From positions 1 to 38,480 of IMG/VR virus record IMGVR_UViG_3300050190_000047: 38,480 nucleotides of DNA, one strand, 5' to 3'. Shown here in pieces: positions 1 to 6,805 of this stretch. Within the stretch, counting starts at the first letter, position 1. Each line of letters begins with the position of its first letter. A program made the translations under genes and the position numbers. The DNA is from a virus. The notes under the pieces are model-generated. The model made no database searches. It was given only the letters and a program-made list of their open reading frames with translations, and was not told the DNA's origin.

Positions 1-104
1 AAATTTTCAAATATCAATTTGCGTAAAAAAATCTTATCTTTAGTAGTTGGAATATGTGTTGTTGGTACAGTTTCAGCCGCAGGAATAGCAATAAATGTAG
101 CTTC
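1..104. repeat. Terminal direct repeat, left copy
   Basis: The first 104 bases are identical, base for base by eye, to the last 104 bases of the window (38377-38480). This is the signature of a circular or terminally redundant molecule written out with overlap. The unique unit is 38,376 bp. The repeat lies inside a coding sequence, so it is more likely an assembly overlap of a circular or circularly permuted genome than a functional long terminal repeat. Confidence 0.95.
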
Positions 105-444
105 TAAACCAAATCAATCTAATCATATTTCAACTGCAAGCACTTCTACAATAACGGCTAAGGGGGAAAATCAATTGACAACTTTAGACACAACTACTGA
201 GTCGACATCATCCGAAATAAGCTCATCTTCTAGCACACCTTCATCTAGTTCTAGTGAATCTTCTAGTACTCCTGCAAGTTCATCAAGTAATAATTCCGAA
301 TCTACTACAAGTCTCGGAAATGGAATAATTCAGCAAAACAAAGTGCAGCAAGACCAGCCTACTTATACTACGCATCCTGTGCAAGGCCCGAATGTGCCAA
401 TCCCACACGGTAACCCTTATCCAGACGCCAAAGCCGGAAACTAA
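1..444 (+). CDS. Secreted Ser/Thr-rich protein (3' part of a gene split by the window ends)
   Basis: The gene really starts at ATG 38374 at the far end of the window and continues in frame across the circular junction into base 1, giving a protein of about 148 residues beginning MKFSNINLRKK. A TTG at 19 in the same frame is only an internal Leu codon. The N-terminus is basic and followed by a hydrophobic stretch ending near VSAAG, a signal peptide or membrane anchor. The middle (about residues 45-105) is almost only Ser, Thr, Glu and Asn, a flexible stalk, and the C-terminus is Pro/Gln/Asn-rich. It has its own promoter upstream (38316-38344) and a terminator downstream, so it is probably an independently expressed cargo gene in the tail-fibre locus. 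The family is not recognised; a surface-exposed or secreted role is inferred. Confidence 0.8.
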   Translation, partial: KFSNINLRKKILSLVVGICVVGTVSAAGIAINVASKPNQSNHISTASTSTITAKGENQLTTLDTTTESTSSEISSSSSTPSSSSSESSSTPASSSSNNSESTTSLGNGIIQQNKVQQDQPTYTTHPVQGPNVPIPHGNPYPDAKAGN

Positions 445-462
445 ACTCAAATAGCGCTTTTT

Positions 463-489
463 AAGCCTCCCCTCATCGGGAGGCTTTAC
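463..489 (+). terminator. Rho-independent terminator, first of an identical pair
   Basis: A 9-bp stem AAGCCTCCC / GGGAGGCTT with loop CTCATC, followed by a short T-containing tract. It lies just after the Ser-rich gene. An almost identical hairpin with the same loop occurs at 631-660. Confidence 0.75.
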
Positions 490-520
490 TTATGTAGATT
501 TAGTAAAGGGAGGGATACAA

Positions 521-607
521 ATGTCCAGTATAATTACACTCGGAAATGGAACTGTTCTTACATTCGAGAATGGAATATTGGTTGACATTGAAAATTCTAA
601 AGAATAA
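521..607 (+). CDS. 28-residue tail-fibre-locus mini-protein
   Basis: ATG 521 follows an SD-like AAAGGGAGGG with about 7 bases spacing, and the frame closes at TAA 605. The product contains ITLGNGTVLTFENGILVDIE. The 'NGILVDI' ending resembles the short beta-strand repeats at the C-terminus of the 36806-38299 tail protein (DGLVTGW, EGLITGW). It is flanked on both sides by the same terminator hairpin, so it could be an autonomous mini-gene or a remnant of a fibre C-terminus left after cassette exchange. No family recognised. Confidence 0.55.
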   Translation: MSSIITLGNGTVLTFENGILVDIENSKE

Positions 608-630
608 TTGAAACGGTATGAATACTTAAT

Positions 631-660
631 AGCCTCCCCTCATCGGGAGGTTTTACTTTT
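631..660 (+). terminator. Rho-independent terminator, second of an identical pair
   Basis: The stem AGCCTCCC / GGGAGGTT with loop CTCATC is followed by TTTTACTTTT. It matches the hairpin at 463-489 over the whole stem-loop and the following TTTACTT. Confidence 0.8.
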
Positions 661-684
661 GCTCATTTTTAAGGAGGCAATTTT

Positions 685-1197
685 ATGGCAGTAATACAAC
701 TCGCACTTACAGATCAATTACCGGATGTGGTAGCAAAACAAAATAGCAACAACAACTTTTTGAATACCGCTAAAGCCCCTTTAGTCTCTCCTGCACTAAC
801 TGGCAGTCCCACAGCTCCAACTCAATCAGCAAACGATAATTCAATTAAAATAGCCACTACCGCTTATGTTGACCGCAGTCGATCGATCACTGAAGTCCTA
901 TTAGGCACAGGCACTATATCTATAATTGCGGTAAAAGACACCCTGTACTATCAAAATGCCAGTAATGTCACGGTGGTTGGATCGGTTGATATCAGCGGCT
1001 TAAACAGCGGAGATCATTTTTATTTTGCGTTAAAAACAGGCGTGGGGGTTGCATCCATTACATTATCGACCACTATGAGCGCCGGAAGCGTTTTTGTACC
1101 AGGTGATGTGAATTATGTAATGAGTGTGGCAAACAAAACAAGCAACGCAATCATCGAATATATAAAAGTCGGTACAGAGGCACGAATGGTTTTATAA
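685..1197 (+). CDS. Tail fibre / baseplate appendage protein
   Basis: This 170-residue protein starts at ATG 685 after the SD AAGGAGG. Residues 30-65 carry the common phage fibre linker pattern 'APLVSPALTGSPTAP ... IATTAYVDRS', seen upstream of receptor-binding or trimerisation domains. The C-terminal 100 residues are rich in Val, Ser, Gly and Thr and look all-beta. The gene lies between two terminators and the endolysin and ends 9 bp before it, so it probably belongs to the end of the tail module and shares a transcript with the lysis genes. Receptor binding is inferred from the linker and position. Confidence 0.7.
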   Translation: MAVIQLALTDQLPDVVAKQNSNNNFLNTAKAPLVSPALTGSPTAPTQSANDNSIKIATTAYVDRSRSITEVLLGTGTISIIAVKDTLYYQNASNVTVVGSVDISGLNSGDHFYFALKTGVGVASITLSTTMSAGSVFVPGDVNYVMSVANKTSNAIIEYIKVGTEARMVL

Positions 1198-1206
1198 GGA
1201 GGAACT

Positions 1207-2163
1207 ATGAATATTAGAGACATATCACATTACGACTTTGACAATGGAGCAACGGTAGACTTTTCACAGTATGACGGATTTATGATTAAAGCAACAGAGG
1301 GCGGCGATTATGTTGACCCACACTTTGAGCAGAGCGTTGCAATGGCTAAGGCGGCAGGGAAACCATATGGATTTTATCATTATTTTAGTTTTGTGACAGA
1401 TGTCGCCGCGCAAATCAGCAACTTTATATCTCACACCGCACCGTATCAAGCCAACTACCGCCCCTCGCTCGATGTAGAGCAGGACAAGCGTAATAACACC
1501 GATTATCCTATAAACCACAAGGAGCGTGTACTACAGGCTCTCACAGGCATCCCTAATGTCATGTTGTATACCAACCTTGACGGATTAAATCATCTTGATA
1601 CAAGTCACGGAGCATATCCGCTATGGTTGGCTGAGTATGGAGTAGCGCAACCAAAAGATGTAGTTGGATTTAGCCGCGTCGGATGGCAGTACCAAGAGAG
1701 CCCCGACCTTAATGATTTTACTGATGCTATTTATACGGTCAATCCAGTAAACATAGTAGCCACCGTTGCACCCACTGTTGCACCGGCCGGTGACCCTGCT
1801 GTCAAAACTGTTCAGCAAAAGCTTAACAGGTTGCATATTGGCGCGCCACTTGTGACTGACGGTGTTAGAGGTCCGATAACAATCAACGCGGTCAAACTGT
1901 TTCAGTCTGCGGTGGGTATCACCGTGGATGGCGTGTACGGCTCACAGAGCGATGGAGCGTATCAGGCTATAGTATCTAAGCCCACGCTCAAACAAGGCTC
2001 TACAGGCATAGCAGTGCGCTACATACAGTATCGGCTCGGTGCTGGTATTGATGGGCAGTTCGGAGCAAAAACGGCGGCGGCAGTAAAAGCCTTTCAGTCT
2101 CAAAACGGTCTATCAAGTGATGGAATTATAGGCCCTGCGAGTTGGGGCAAATTAATCGGATAG
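1207..2163 (+). CDS. Endolysin: GH25 lysozyme with two peptidoglycan-binding domains
   Basis: Hydrolyses the MurNAc-GlcNAc bond of the host wall at the end of infection. The 318-residue protein has an N-terminal GH25 (Chalaropsis-type) muramidase domain at about residues 1-180: DISHYD at 5-10 gives the first conserved Asp, and LDVEQD around 88-93 contains the catalytic D-x-E pair. Two tandem PG_binding_1 repeats follow at about 196-255 (KTVQQKLNRL ... DGVYG) and 262-317 (IRYIQYRLG-like ... DGIIGPASWGKL). There is no signal peptide, consistent with holin-dependent release. The SD AGGAGG lies 6 bases before ATG 1207. It is the first gene of a lysis operon with the two genes downstream. Confidence 0.93.
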   Translation: MNIRDISHYDFDNGATVDFSQYDGFMIKATEGGDYVDPHFEQSVAMAKAAGKPYGFYHYFSFVTDVAAQISNFISHTAPYQANYRPSLDVEQDKRNNTDYPINHKERVLQALTGIPNVMLYTNLDGLNHLDTSHGAYPLWLAEYGVAQPKDVVGFSRVGWQYQESPDLNDFTDAIYTVNPVNIVATVAPTVAPAGDPAVKTVQQKLNRLHIGAPLVTDGVRGPITINAVKLFQSAVGITVDGVYGSQSDGAYQAIVSKPTLKQGSTGIAVRYIQYRLGAGIDGQFGAKTAAAVKAFQSQNGLSSDGIIGPASWGKLIG

Positions 2164-2175
2164 GGGGTATGACAT

Positions 2176-2520
2176 ATGGAGCCGATAGTAGAAACACAGG
2201 CACAGATAACAGCTACCGCGGTAGCGGCGGCCGTTAGAGAAACAGCGGCCGCGGTAGCAGTGGCCGTCAGAGAAACAGCAACAGCAGCAGCAACGGTCAA
2301 GGAAAACGAAAGCAACTCGGCATTAACCGCAATCGAAGTTTTGAAATCAGAAATGAAAGAATTAAAAGGCCAGTTGTCCGAATTGAAAGATACGTTCAAA
2401 GAAATTTTTGCAAAACTCGATGAAATAAACAAAGGGCGCCCGTCTTGGGCAGTGACAGTGATTATAACCATTTTGTCAACTTTGTGCGGTAGTTTAATCG
2501 TATATTCGGTTTTACGCTAA
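2176..2520 (+). CDS. XhlA-like lysis accessory membrane protein
   Basis: The 114-residue protein has an Ala/Val-rich helical N-terminus built from repeated RETAAA units, a coiled coil at about 45-85 (LKSEMKELKGQLSELKDTF), and one C-terminal membrane helix at about 93-112 followed by a basic residue. This layout is that of the hemolysin XhlA family, small C-tail-anchored proteins that work with the holin in Firmicute phages. It sits between endolysin and holin, which supports a role in lysis. The N-terminal repeat comes from a 33-bp tandem DNA duplication. Confidence 0.65.
   Translation: MEPIVETQAQITATAVAAAVRETAAAVAVAVRETATAAATVKENESNSALTAIEVLKSEMKELKGQLSELKDTFKEIFAKLDEINKGRPSWAVTVIITILSTLCGSLIVYSVLR
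2218..2283 (+). repeat. 33-bp tandem coding repeat
   Basis: Two adjacent 33-bp units starting GCGGTAGC at 2218 and 2251, both ending in AGAGAAACAGC, encode 11-residue units of type AVAxAVRETAx. A third, more diverged unit (AAATVKENES) may follow. The repeat is in frame and lengthens the N-terminal helix of the XhlA-like protein. Confidence 0.7.
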
Positions 2521-2551
2521 AAAATACTTAATTTAAAAAAGGAGAAAAATC

Positions 2552-2983
2552 ATGTTAAACATAATTTTAAACGCATTAGCAACTGCATTTGTAGCCATTC
2601 TTTTGGCGGTCATATCCTTTGTCGGAGCAAAGACGGTTTCCTTTATTGAGCAGAAGAAAGAGGCTCTAACCGTCAAAATCGGAGCAGATACATACAATAA
2701 AAACCTTGCCTTTGCAAAGTCAGCATGGAATATTGTTGATGAGTATTTCCGCATTACCCCCACGGCCGAGAAAACGCTTGATAGTACTGCAAAAATGTTT
2801 ACAGATGAAATGAAAAAGTTTGTACCACAGATTACGGACGCGGATATTGAACAATTAAGACAGGCAATCGCAGGAGAAGTTAATCAGGGGAAATCCATCA
2901 TAGTAACCGGTTTCACAGCTCCGGCAGTCGCGTCCCCTGCACAGGTCGTTCCGGCAGAAACCGTTACCACACCTGCACAGTAA
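2552..2983 (+). CDS. Holin, LL-H type
   Basis: Forms the membrane lesion that releases the endolysin. The 143-residue protein has one N-terminal membrane helix (about 3-28, NIILNALATAFVAILLAVIS), a charged amphipathic stretch and a 'VPQITDADIEQLRQAIAGEVN' region near 95-115. This matches the layout of Phage_holin_6_1 (Lactobacillus phage LL-H holin family). The tail is Pro/Ala/Thr-rich. ATG 2552 has the SD AAAAGGAG. It is the last gene of the lysis operon, directly before a terminator. Confidence 0.8.
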   Translation: MLNIILNALATAFVAILLAVISFVGAKTVSFIEQKKEALTVKIGADTYNKNLAFAKSAWNIVDEYFRITPTAEKTLDSTAKMFTDEMKKFVPQITDADIEQLRQAIAGEVNQGKSIIVTGFTAPAVASPAQVVPAETVTTPAQ

Positions 2984-3011
2984 TTTCGGCCACAAAACAC
3001 GCCATACTTAA

Positions 3012-3047
3012 AGCCCCGCTTCCGTTTGGAGGTGGGGCTTATTTTTT
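3012..3047 (+). terminator. Terminator of the late/lysis operon
   Basis: A stem AGCCCCGC / GTGGGGCT with an internal loop, followed by ATTTTTT. It lies between the rightward lysis genes and the leftward lysogeny genes. Confidence 0.8.
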
Positions 3048-3054
3048 ATGTTGC

Positions 3055-3462
3055 CTAACTCTTTTGTTCTCTCACTAGTTTTCTTTCAGCTTTTTTTATC
3101 TGCCAGGGCAATTCTCCCGCTTTTCTTTTTCTAATCGTTTCAGCGGTTCTTGCTTTTGCAATTTCATAATTTGTTTTAGATTTCTCATGCATTGCCTTTG
3201 CTCTTATATTCATTTCTTCCATATCTTTAGAAAATTGCTCCGATTTAGATAATACTGGCACAATACTATCGGAATTTATAATATCGTCTTGCTTGCTTTG
3301 CAATTGGTTATTGCCGCATATAGGGCATGATTTTTTCTTCATAATAAAATAAATAACGTAAACTATGCCGCCGACAAGCCAAAGACAATTAATTATAAAC
3401 CAAACAATGCTGAATTTTTTAGTAGGCATAACGTTTTGATGGCACGCTGCACAATATTTCAT
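3055..3462 (-). CDS. Membrane protein with split zinc ribbon
   Basis: The 135-residue protein has a CAACH motif at residues 4-8 and a second CPICG near 46-50, with a hydrophobic helix at about 19-40 between them. The two zinc knuckles are therefore separated by a membrane segment. The C-terminal half is a basic helix rich in Lys, Arg and Glu. ATG 3462 has an SD-like AGAGGG. It has a good promoter of its own (3487-3514), lies downstream of the integrase and is expressed away from the lytic genes, as expected for a gene active in the lysogen. No specific family or function is recognised. Confidence 0.7.
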   Translation of the reverse strand: MKYCAACHQNVMPTKKFSIVWFIINCLWLVGGIVYVIYFIMKKKSCPICGNNQLQSKQDDIINSDSIVPVLSKSEQFSKDMEEMNIRAKAMHEKSKTNYEIAKARTAETIRKRKAGELPWQIKKAERKLVREQKS

Positions 3463-3486
3463 AAATTTTCCCTCTTTCTTAATACC

Positions 3487-3514
3487 ATTATATATCGGCG
3501 GTTTTGTTTGTAAA
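3487..3514 (-). promoter_or_regulatory. Promoter of the leftward zinc-ribbon gene
   Basis: On the minus strand, TTTACA (3514-3509), 16 bases, then TATAAT (3492-3487). The -10 is perfect and lies about 25 bases from the start codon. This gives the gene an expression unit separate from the integrase. Confidence 0.65.
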
Positions 3515-3582
3515 GAGATATTTAAAATTATAGCATTACTTTAATGTCCAACGATGACACGTTAGATATAAAAATAATCCGG

Positions 3583-5052
3583 TTAAACTGCGGGTTCGAT
3601 AATCGGGGGCTTATCATTTACGAGTAATACTTTTTTTATAAGCAATCGAGCGATTTCTTTTTTCTTTTCGAAACTGAGATTGTCGAAATCCTCACTTGGC
3701 ACTTGCATAATTTGGGAAACCTTATTATCTGACATATCTTTTAAAATCTGTTTTTTTCGTTCATCAAGTTTTAATATGCGTTCGTTAATGTAAGCTGCAG
3801 AAGTTATCCCAACATCTTCAATGCTGTCTAAGAGATTTGATATTTTCCCCTCTACGGATAATAATTCTGATTTTAAACTATTATCTTCCTGCTTAATTTC
3901 AATGGGATGCTCCCTTAATTCAACCAACTTATTTTGGATATATTCAGCAACAAAAGGCTCGATATCCGAAACATGAACATCTTTGTGTTTTGCTGTACAT
4001 ATCTTTAAATTGCTTTTACCGGTACAATTAAAAAATATATATTTACCGCCGTCCGAATTAATTACTCTCATTGAATAACCGCAATATCCGCATTTGACAA
4101 GACCGGTGAGCCACGAGTATTGACCGGTTCCTGAGTTTTTAACCTGCTTGTTGCTATCGAGTTTTTCCTGACATAGCAAGAACATATCGGCGGCTATAAT
4201 CCCGTCGTGATGGGCGACTGCGACCAAATGTTCTCCAAGGTTCGTATATTTATTTAGGTTGCGGTCACGCTTTCCAAAAAGCCACAGTCCCTTTACGCCA
4301 ACAAATTCTTCGACTTCATTGTACATAATTAGACCTTTAGTTTTGTAAAAGAAGTAAACATCTGCATTTGCCTTGACATATAACGGATTGTGAAGAATGC
4401 GGCTTATGGAAACACTGTCCCATGTTTTGCGCTGAATTCCAGGTATATTCTCTTTAACCAGACATTCGGCTATTTTCCCCAAAGACATGCTAGTATAGGC
4501 ATACTTTTCAAACATATCCCTAACAATCTGTATGTTTTCATTCGGCGTAAGCATAGACGCAATTTTGCCCTCTATGGTTGTTTTAATTATATCGAAGCCA
4601 AAGGGCGCGGGGCCTCCTAAAAATGCGCCCCTTTTTGCCCTTTGATGATAATTGTCTTTTACACGTTCTGCTATTGTTTCTCTTTCCAACTGCGCAAAAA
4701 CCATAATAATGTATATCATTGCTCTGCCGACTGGGGATGATGTATCAAACTTTTCGTTGACTGAAATAAACTCAACGTGATTCTTATTTAGCATGTCCCA
4801 TATGCGCCCGAAATCGTTTATACTGCGGCTTATTCTGTCAAGGCGGTAAACTATGACCCTGCTGATCTCTGCACTCTCTACGGCTTGCATGAGGGCTTTA
4901 AAAGCAGGGCGGTCAATGTTCTTACCTGAATACCCTTTATCTTGAAATATTTTTGGCTCTTCGTTACATTCTTTGCGGCATAAATCAATTTGCCCCTCTA
5001 TACTTATGCTGTCCTTTTTATCAATTGACTGCCGGGCATAAATAGCGTCCAA
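3583..5052 (-). CDS. int: Large serine recombinase (phage integrase)
   Basis: Catalyses site-specific integration by double-strand cleavage with a serine nucleophile. In the 489-residue protein the N-terminal resolvase domain (about 1-140) has YARQS with catalytic Ser9, the conserved YRLDRISR around 69-76, and the long helix E region QLERETIAERV at 121-131. The recombinase domain follows (about 145-290). A zinc ribbon has Cys 321, 324, 343 and 352, and a coiled-coil segment lies near 395-440, as in the large serine integrase class. Translation starts at TTG 5052, preceded by AGGGGTGAT. attP is normally next to such genes, so 3463-3582 and 5053-5277 are the candidate intervals. Excision would need a directionality factor, not identified with certainty. 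Confidence 0.93.
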   Translation of the reverse strand: MDAIYARQSIDKKDSISIEGQIDLCRKECNEEPKIFQDKGYSGKNIDRPAFKALMQAVESAEISRVIVYRLDRISRSINDFGRIWDMLNKNHVEFISVNEKFDTSSPVGRAMIYIIMVFAQLERETIAERVKDNYHQRAKRGAFLGGPAPFGFDIIKTTIEGKIASMLTPNENIQIVRDMFEKYAYTSMSLGKIAECLVKENIPGIQRKTWDSVSISRILHNPLYVKANADVYFFYKTKGLIMYNEVEEFVGVKGLWLFGKRDRNLNKYTNLGEHLVAVAHHDGIIAADMFLLCQEKLDSNKQVKNSGTGQYSWLTGLVKCGYCGYSMRVINSDGGKYIFFNCTGKSNLKICTAKHKDVHVSDIEPFVAEYIQNKLVELREHPIEIKQEDNSLKSELLSVEGKISNLLDSIEDVGITSAAYINERILKLDERKKQILKDMSDNKVSQIMQVPSEDFDNLSFEKKKEIARLLIKKVLLVNDKPPIIEPAV

Positions 5053-5093
5053 AATATCACCCCTATTTACTGTATGAAAAATAGAAAATTCTC

Positions 5094-5122
5094 TTGAAAT
5101 TGGCTTTTAAAAAGAATATAAT
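5094..5122 (+). promoter_or_regulatory. Rightward promoter between integrase and repressor
   Basis: TTGAAA (5094-5099), exactly 17 bases, then perfect TATAAT (5117-5122). It points right, opposite to the flanking integrase and repressor genes, towards a 58-codon reading frame at 5172. This is one of the best sigma-A-type promoters in the window. Confidence 0.65.
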
Positions 5123-5136
5123 GGCAATAATAAATA

Positions 5137-5149
5137 GGAACATCGTTCC
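5137..5149. promoter_or_regulatory. Short dyad just downstream of the 5094-5122 promoter
   Basis: GGAAC-ATC-GTTCC, a perfect 5-bp dyad with a 3-base centre, 14 bases after the -10. Its position around +8 to +20 suits an operator. A role in the attachment site cannot be excluded. Confidence 0.4.
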
Positions 5150-5171
5150 CTAAGAAAGAAGAGCAAAAATA

Positions 5172-5348
5172 ATGGGCAATACCGCGCGACCACTAAAACA
5201 TATTACATATTGGGAATTTCCGGACAGATTTAAATTAGTCAAATTAATTACCGAAGGGGGAATTGAGTATATAAACACTAACTTTGCTTTTTATGTTCCT
5301 CAATCATCTGGCGAAGAATTTCAGCATCTTCCTTTGACAGCCCTGTAA
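5172..5348 (+). CDS. Putative 58-residue protein antisense to the repressor 3' end
   Basis: ATG 5172 to TAA 5348, product beginning MGNTARPLKHITYWEF, with a modest purine-rich SD (AGAAGAG). It is supported mainly by the strong promoter 50 bases upstream, and is weakened by a 71-bp antisense overlap with the repressor gene. Its position next to a large serine integrase makes a recombination directionality factor one possibility; a repressor antagonist or simply an antisense transcript are others. No family recognised. Confidence 0.35.
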   Translation: MGNTARPLKHITYWEFPDRFKLVKLITEGGIEYINTNFAFYVPQSSGEEFQHLPLTAL

Positions 5349-5598
5349 AACCTTCCATAACTTCTGCTGTAGCTGTTTCCGACAATTCGGGGATGGCTAC
5401 TTTTTTTATGCCCAAAATCCAATCAGCGGAAATGTGAAAAAATTCTGAATATTTTACAACGGTATCGGTATCGGGCGTGTTCAAATCTTTCTCGTAAAAG
5501 CTTATCATTCGCGCACTTTTCCCGATTTTACCACTTAATTCAGTTTGAGAAAGTTTTTGACTTTCCCTTAATTCTTTTAATCTTAGTCCGATTTTCAT
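5278..5598 (-). CDS. cI-like repressor, XRE-family HTH
   Basis: Maintains lysogeny by binding operators at the divergent early promoter. This 106-residue protein has an HTH_3 domain at about residues 3-60 (LRLKELRESQKLSQTELSG ... SARMISFYEKDLNTPDTDTVVKYSEF) and a short C-terminal part, with no LexA-type Ser/Lys peptidase domain, so induction is not by RecA-stimulated self-cleavage. The start at 5598 is preferred to the ATG three codons upstream because the SD AGGAGA is 9 bases from 5598 but touches 5607. It is divergent from the Cro-like gene. Confidence 0.85.
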   Translation of the reverse strand: MKIGLRLKELRESQKLSQTELSGKIGKSARMISFYEKDLNTPDTDTVVKYSEFFHISADWILGIKKVAIPELSETATAEVMEGFTGLSKEDAEILRQMIEEHKKQS

Positions 5599-5615
5599 GT
5601 TTTTCATTCTCCTAC

Positions 5616-5701
5616 AATAATACTACTAAAAATTTAATAAATGATGTAAAACCACTTGACTTCGTTAAAATATAGTAGTAACATTGTACTTGTTAGTAAT
5701 A
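5616..5701. promoter_or_regulatory. Lysogeny-switch promoter and repeated operator-like motifs
   Basis: A rightward promoter TTGACT (5656-5661), 17 bases, TAACAT (5679-5684) reads into the Cro-like gene. Copies of a TAGTA(G/A)TA motif lie at 5616-5628 (minus strand, TAGTAGTATTATT), 5673-5681 (TAGTAGTAA, overlapping the -10) and 5694-5701 (TAGTAATA). Their spread over the divergent intergenic region is as expected for shared cI/Cro operators. The repressor's own leftward promoter could not be assigned clearly. Confidence 0.5.
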
Positions 5702-5737
5702 CAGTTACCAAAATATCAAAAAGTCAGGAGGGATAAT

Positions 5738-5932
5738 ATGGAGTTTTTGAACAATATCAAGCAATGCCGGCTCGAGGCAAGGAAGACGCAAAAGCAATGT
5801 GCAGATTATTTGGGCGTCACACAAAAGGGCTACGCATGGTATGAAACGGCAGACAGAATTTATTACGATGTACTCGCAAGATTATCACCATTTTTTAACG
5901 TTAGTATCGACCACCTCATCATTACTAAATAG
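5738..5932 (+). CDS. Cro-like XRE-family HTH protein
   Basis: The 64-residue DNA-binding protein consists almost only of an HTH_3 domain: IKQCRLEARKTQKQCADYLG, then VTQKGYAWYETADRIYYDVLARLSPFF. The start ATG 5738 is chosen over upstream in-frame codons because the SD CAGGAGGG precedes it with good spacing and the domain begins right after it. It is divergent from the repressor and first in the rightward early operon, the classical Cro position. Confidence 0.82.
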   Translation: MEFLNNIKQCRLEARKTQKQCADYLGVTQKGYAWYETADRIYYDVLARLSPFFNVSIDHLIITK

Positions 5933-5949
5933 TGATTTGTTTGCAATAT

Positions 5950-5961
5950 AGTAATAATACT
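5950..5961. promoter_or_regulatory. Further operator-like motif after the Cro-like gene
   Basis: AGTAATAATACT at 5950-5961 has AGTA/TACT ends and matches the TAGTAATA motif seen three times upstream of the Cro-like gene. It may be a distal operator for the early region (5933-6116 contains no other convincing gene). Confidence 0.35.
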
Positions 5962-6116
5962 TCTAATGCAAGACATTGTCAACAGTCCAAGGTGAAATAA
6001 TCCAAAATATGTCACAATACATCAAAACAGGAGAATTCGGTAGTAAATTTTGGCTATATCGTTGAATCCAACAACAAGTACAAACCGTCATGCATACACA
6101 TTAACGAGGTGATTTC

Positions 6117-6224
6117 ATGAGAGAGGGCAAAGCAATAATTCTACCGCTTAAAATGACGGCGAAAGAAAAAGAGGCAAAAGAAAAAGAAGTAATCCGCAAA
6201 CTGTATGAAATTATGAAGAAATAA
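6117..6224 (+). CDS. 35-residue Lys/Glu-rich early protein
   Basis: ATG 6117 has AGGTG 7 bases upstream. The product begins MREGKAIILPLKMTAKEKEA and is otherwise one highly charged helix. Such short peptides are common after Cro-type genes in Firmicute prophages. Function unknown. Confidence 0.6.
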   Translation: MREGKAIILPLKMTAKEKEAKEKEVIRKLYEIMKK

Positions 6225-6273
6225 AATCAAGCGCCTAACCATACATAGACAAATAGGAAAGGAAATAAAAACA

Positions 6274-6576
6274 ATGGCAAAAGAATTAGAAATTAACATT
6301 GATGGCACAGATCTAAAATTTCAATTAAACGATATCGAGTCTCAACTCATACGCATAAAAGACCTTTGCGGAGAAATCGAAGATGCGCCATTGATGGTTC
6401 AAAGACTTGATGTTAAACCCGGAGATAAGGTTATATTTCAAATTGATCAAGTGCTATCTGAACAAGCTTACAAAAAGGTGAAGGAATCCTTGAAAAGGTT
6501 CCTTGGTGAAGGCATAACGCCAATTTTACTTGAGGATGGCATGCATATTAAAACCGTCCTATCGCAGTTTGAATAA
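6274..6576 (+). CDS. Early phage protein of unknown function
   Basis: The 100-residue protein starts at ATG 6274 with SD AGGAAAGGA. It looks mixed alpha/beta: a beta-rich N-terminus (LEINIDGTDLKFQLND), a central 'VKPGDKVIFQIDQVLSEQAYKKVKESL' and a short C-terminal strand. No motif that assigns a function is seen. It is followed by a small coiled-coil gene in the same transcript. Confidence 0.65.
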   Translation: MAKELEINIDGTDLKFQLNDIESQLIRIKDLCGEIEDAPLMVQRLDVKPGDKVIFQIDQVLSEQAYKKVKESLKRFLGEGITPILLEDGMHIKTVLSQFE

Positions 6577-6622
6577 TTTTCACAATTTCCCCTCGCAACA
6601 AATCAGAAAGGAGGTGGAAAAG

Positions 6623-6805
6623 ATGGGAGCAATAGAAAAAAAGTTTGAACGGCTTGAAAAAGAAATAGCCGAGTTACAAGCAGCAACTCGGCCAGAGAAG
6701 ATTAGAAGAATTGCAAACGAAGAAATCGGAGATTTGCTTAGTTGGATTGCTGAAAAGGCCGCAATAGACGTATACGAAGAAAAGATTGAAAAATTAGAAC
6801 TTTAA
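6623..6805 (+). CDS. 60-residue coiled-coil protein
   Basis: The start ATG 6623 is chosen because an almost perfect SD AAAGGAGGTGG lies directly upstream. The product is MGAIEKKFERLEKEIAELQ followed by a second amphipathic helix, mostly charged and helical. Its last 4 bases overlap the end of the convergent gene 6802-7041. Function unknown. Confidence 0.7.
   Translation: MGAIEKKFERLEKEIAELQAATRPEKIRRIANEEIGDLLSWIAEKAAIDVYEEKIEKLEL

Noticed and set aside
19-444. A 141-residue gene starting at TTG 19
   Set aside because: The circular junction shows the same frame begins at ATG 38374 with an SD; TTG 19 is an internal Leu codon.
2100-2471. 123-codon leftward frame opposite the XhlA-like gene
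   Set aside because: Antisense shadow created by the Ala/Val-rich repeats; no SD and only low-complexity sequence.
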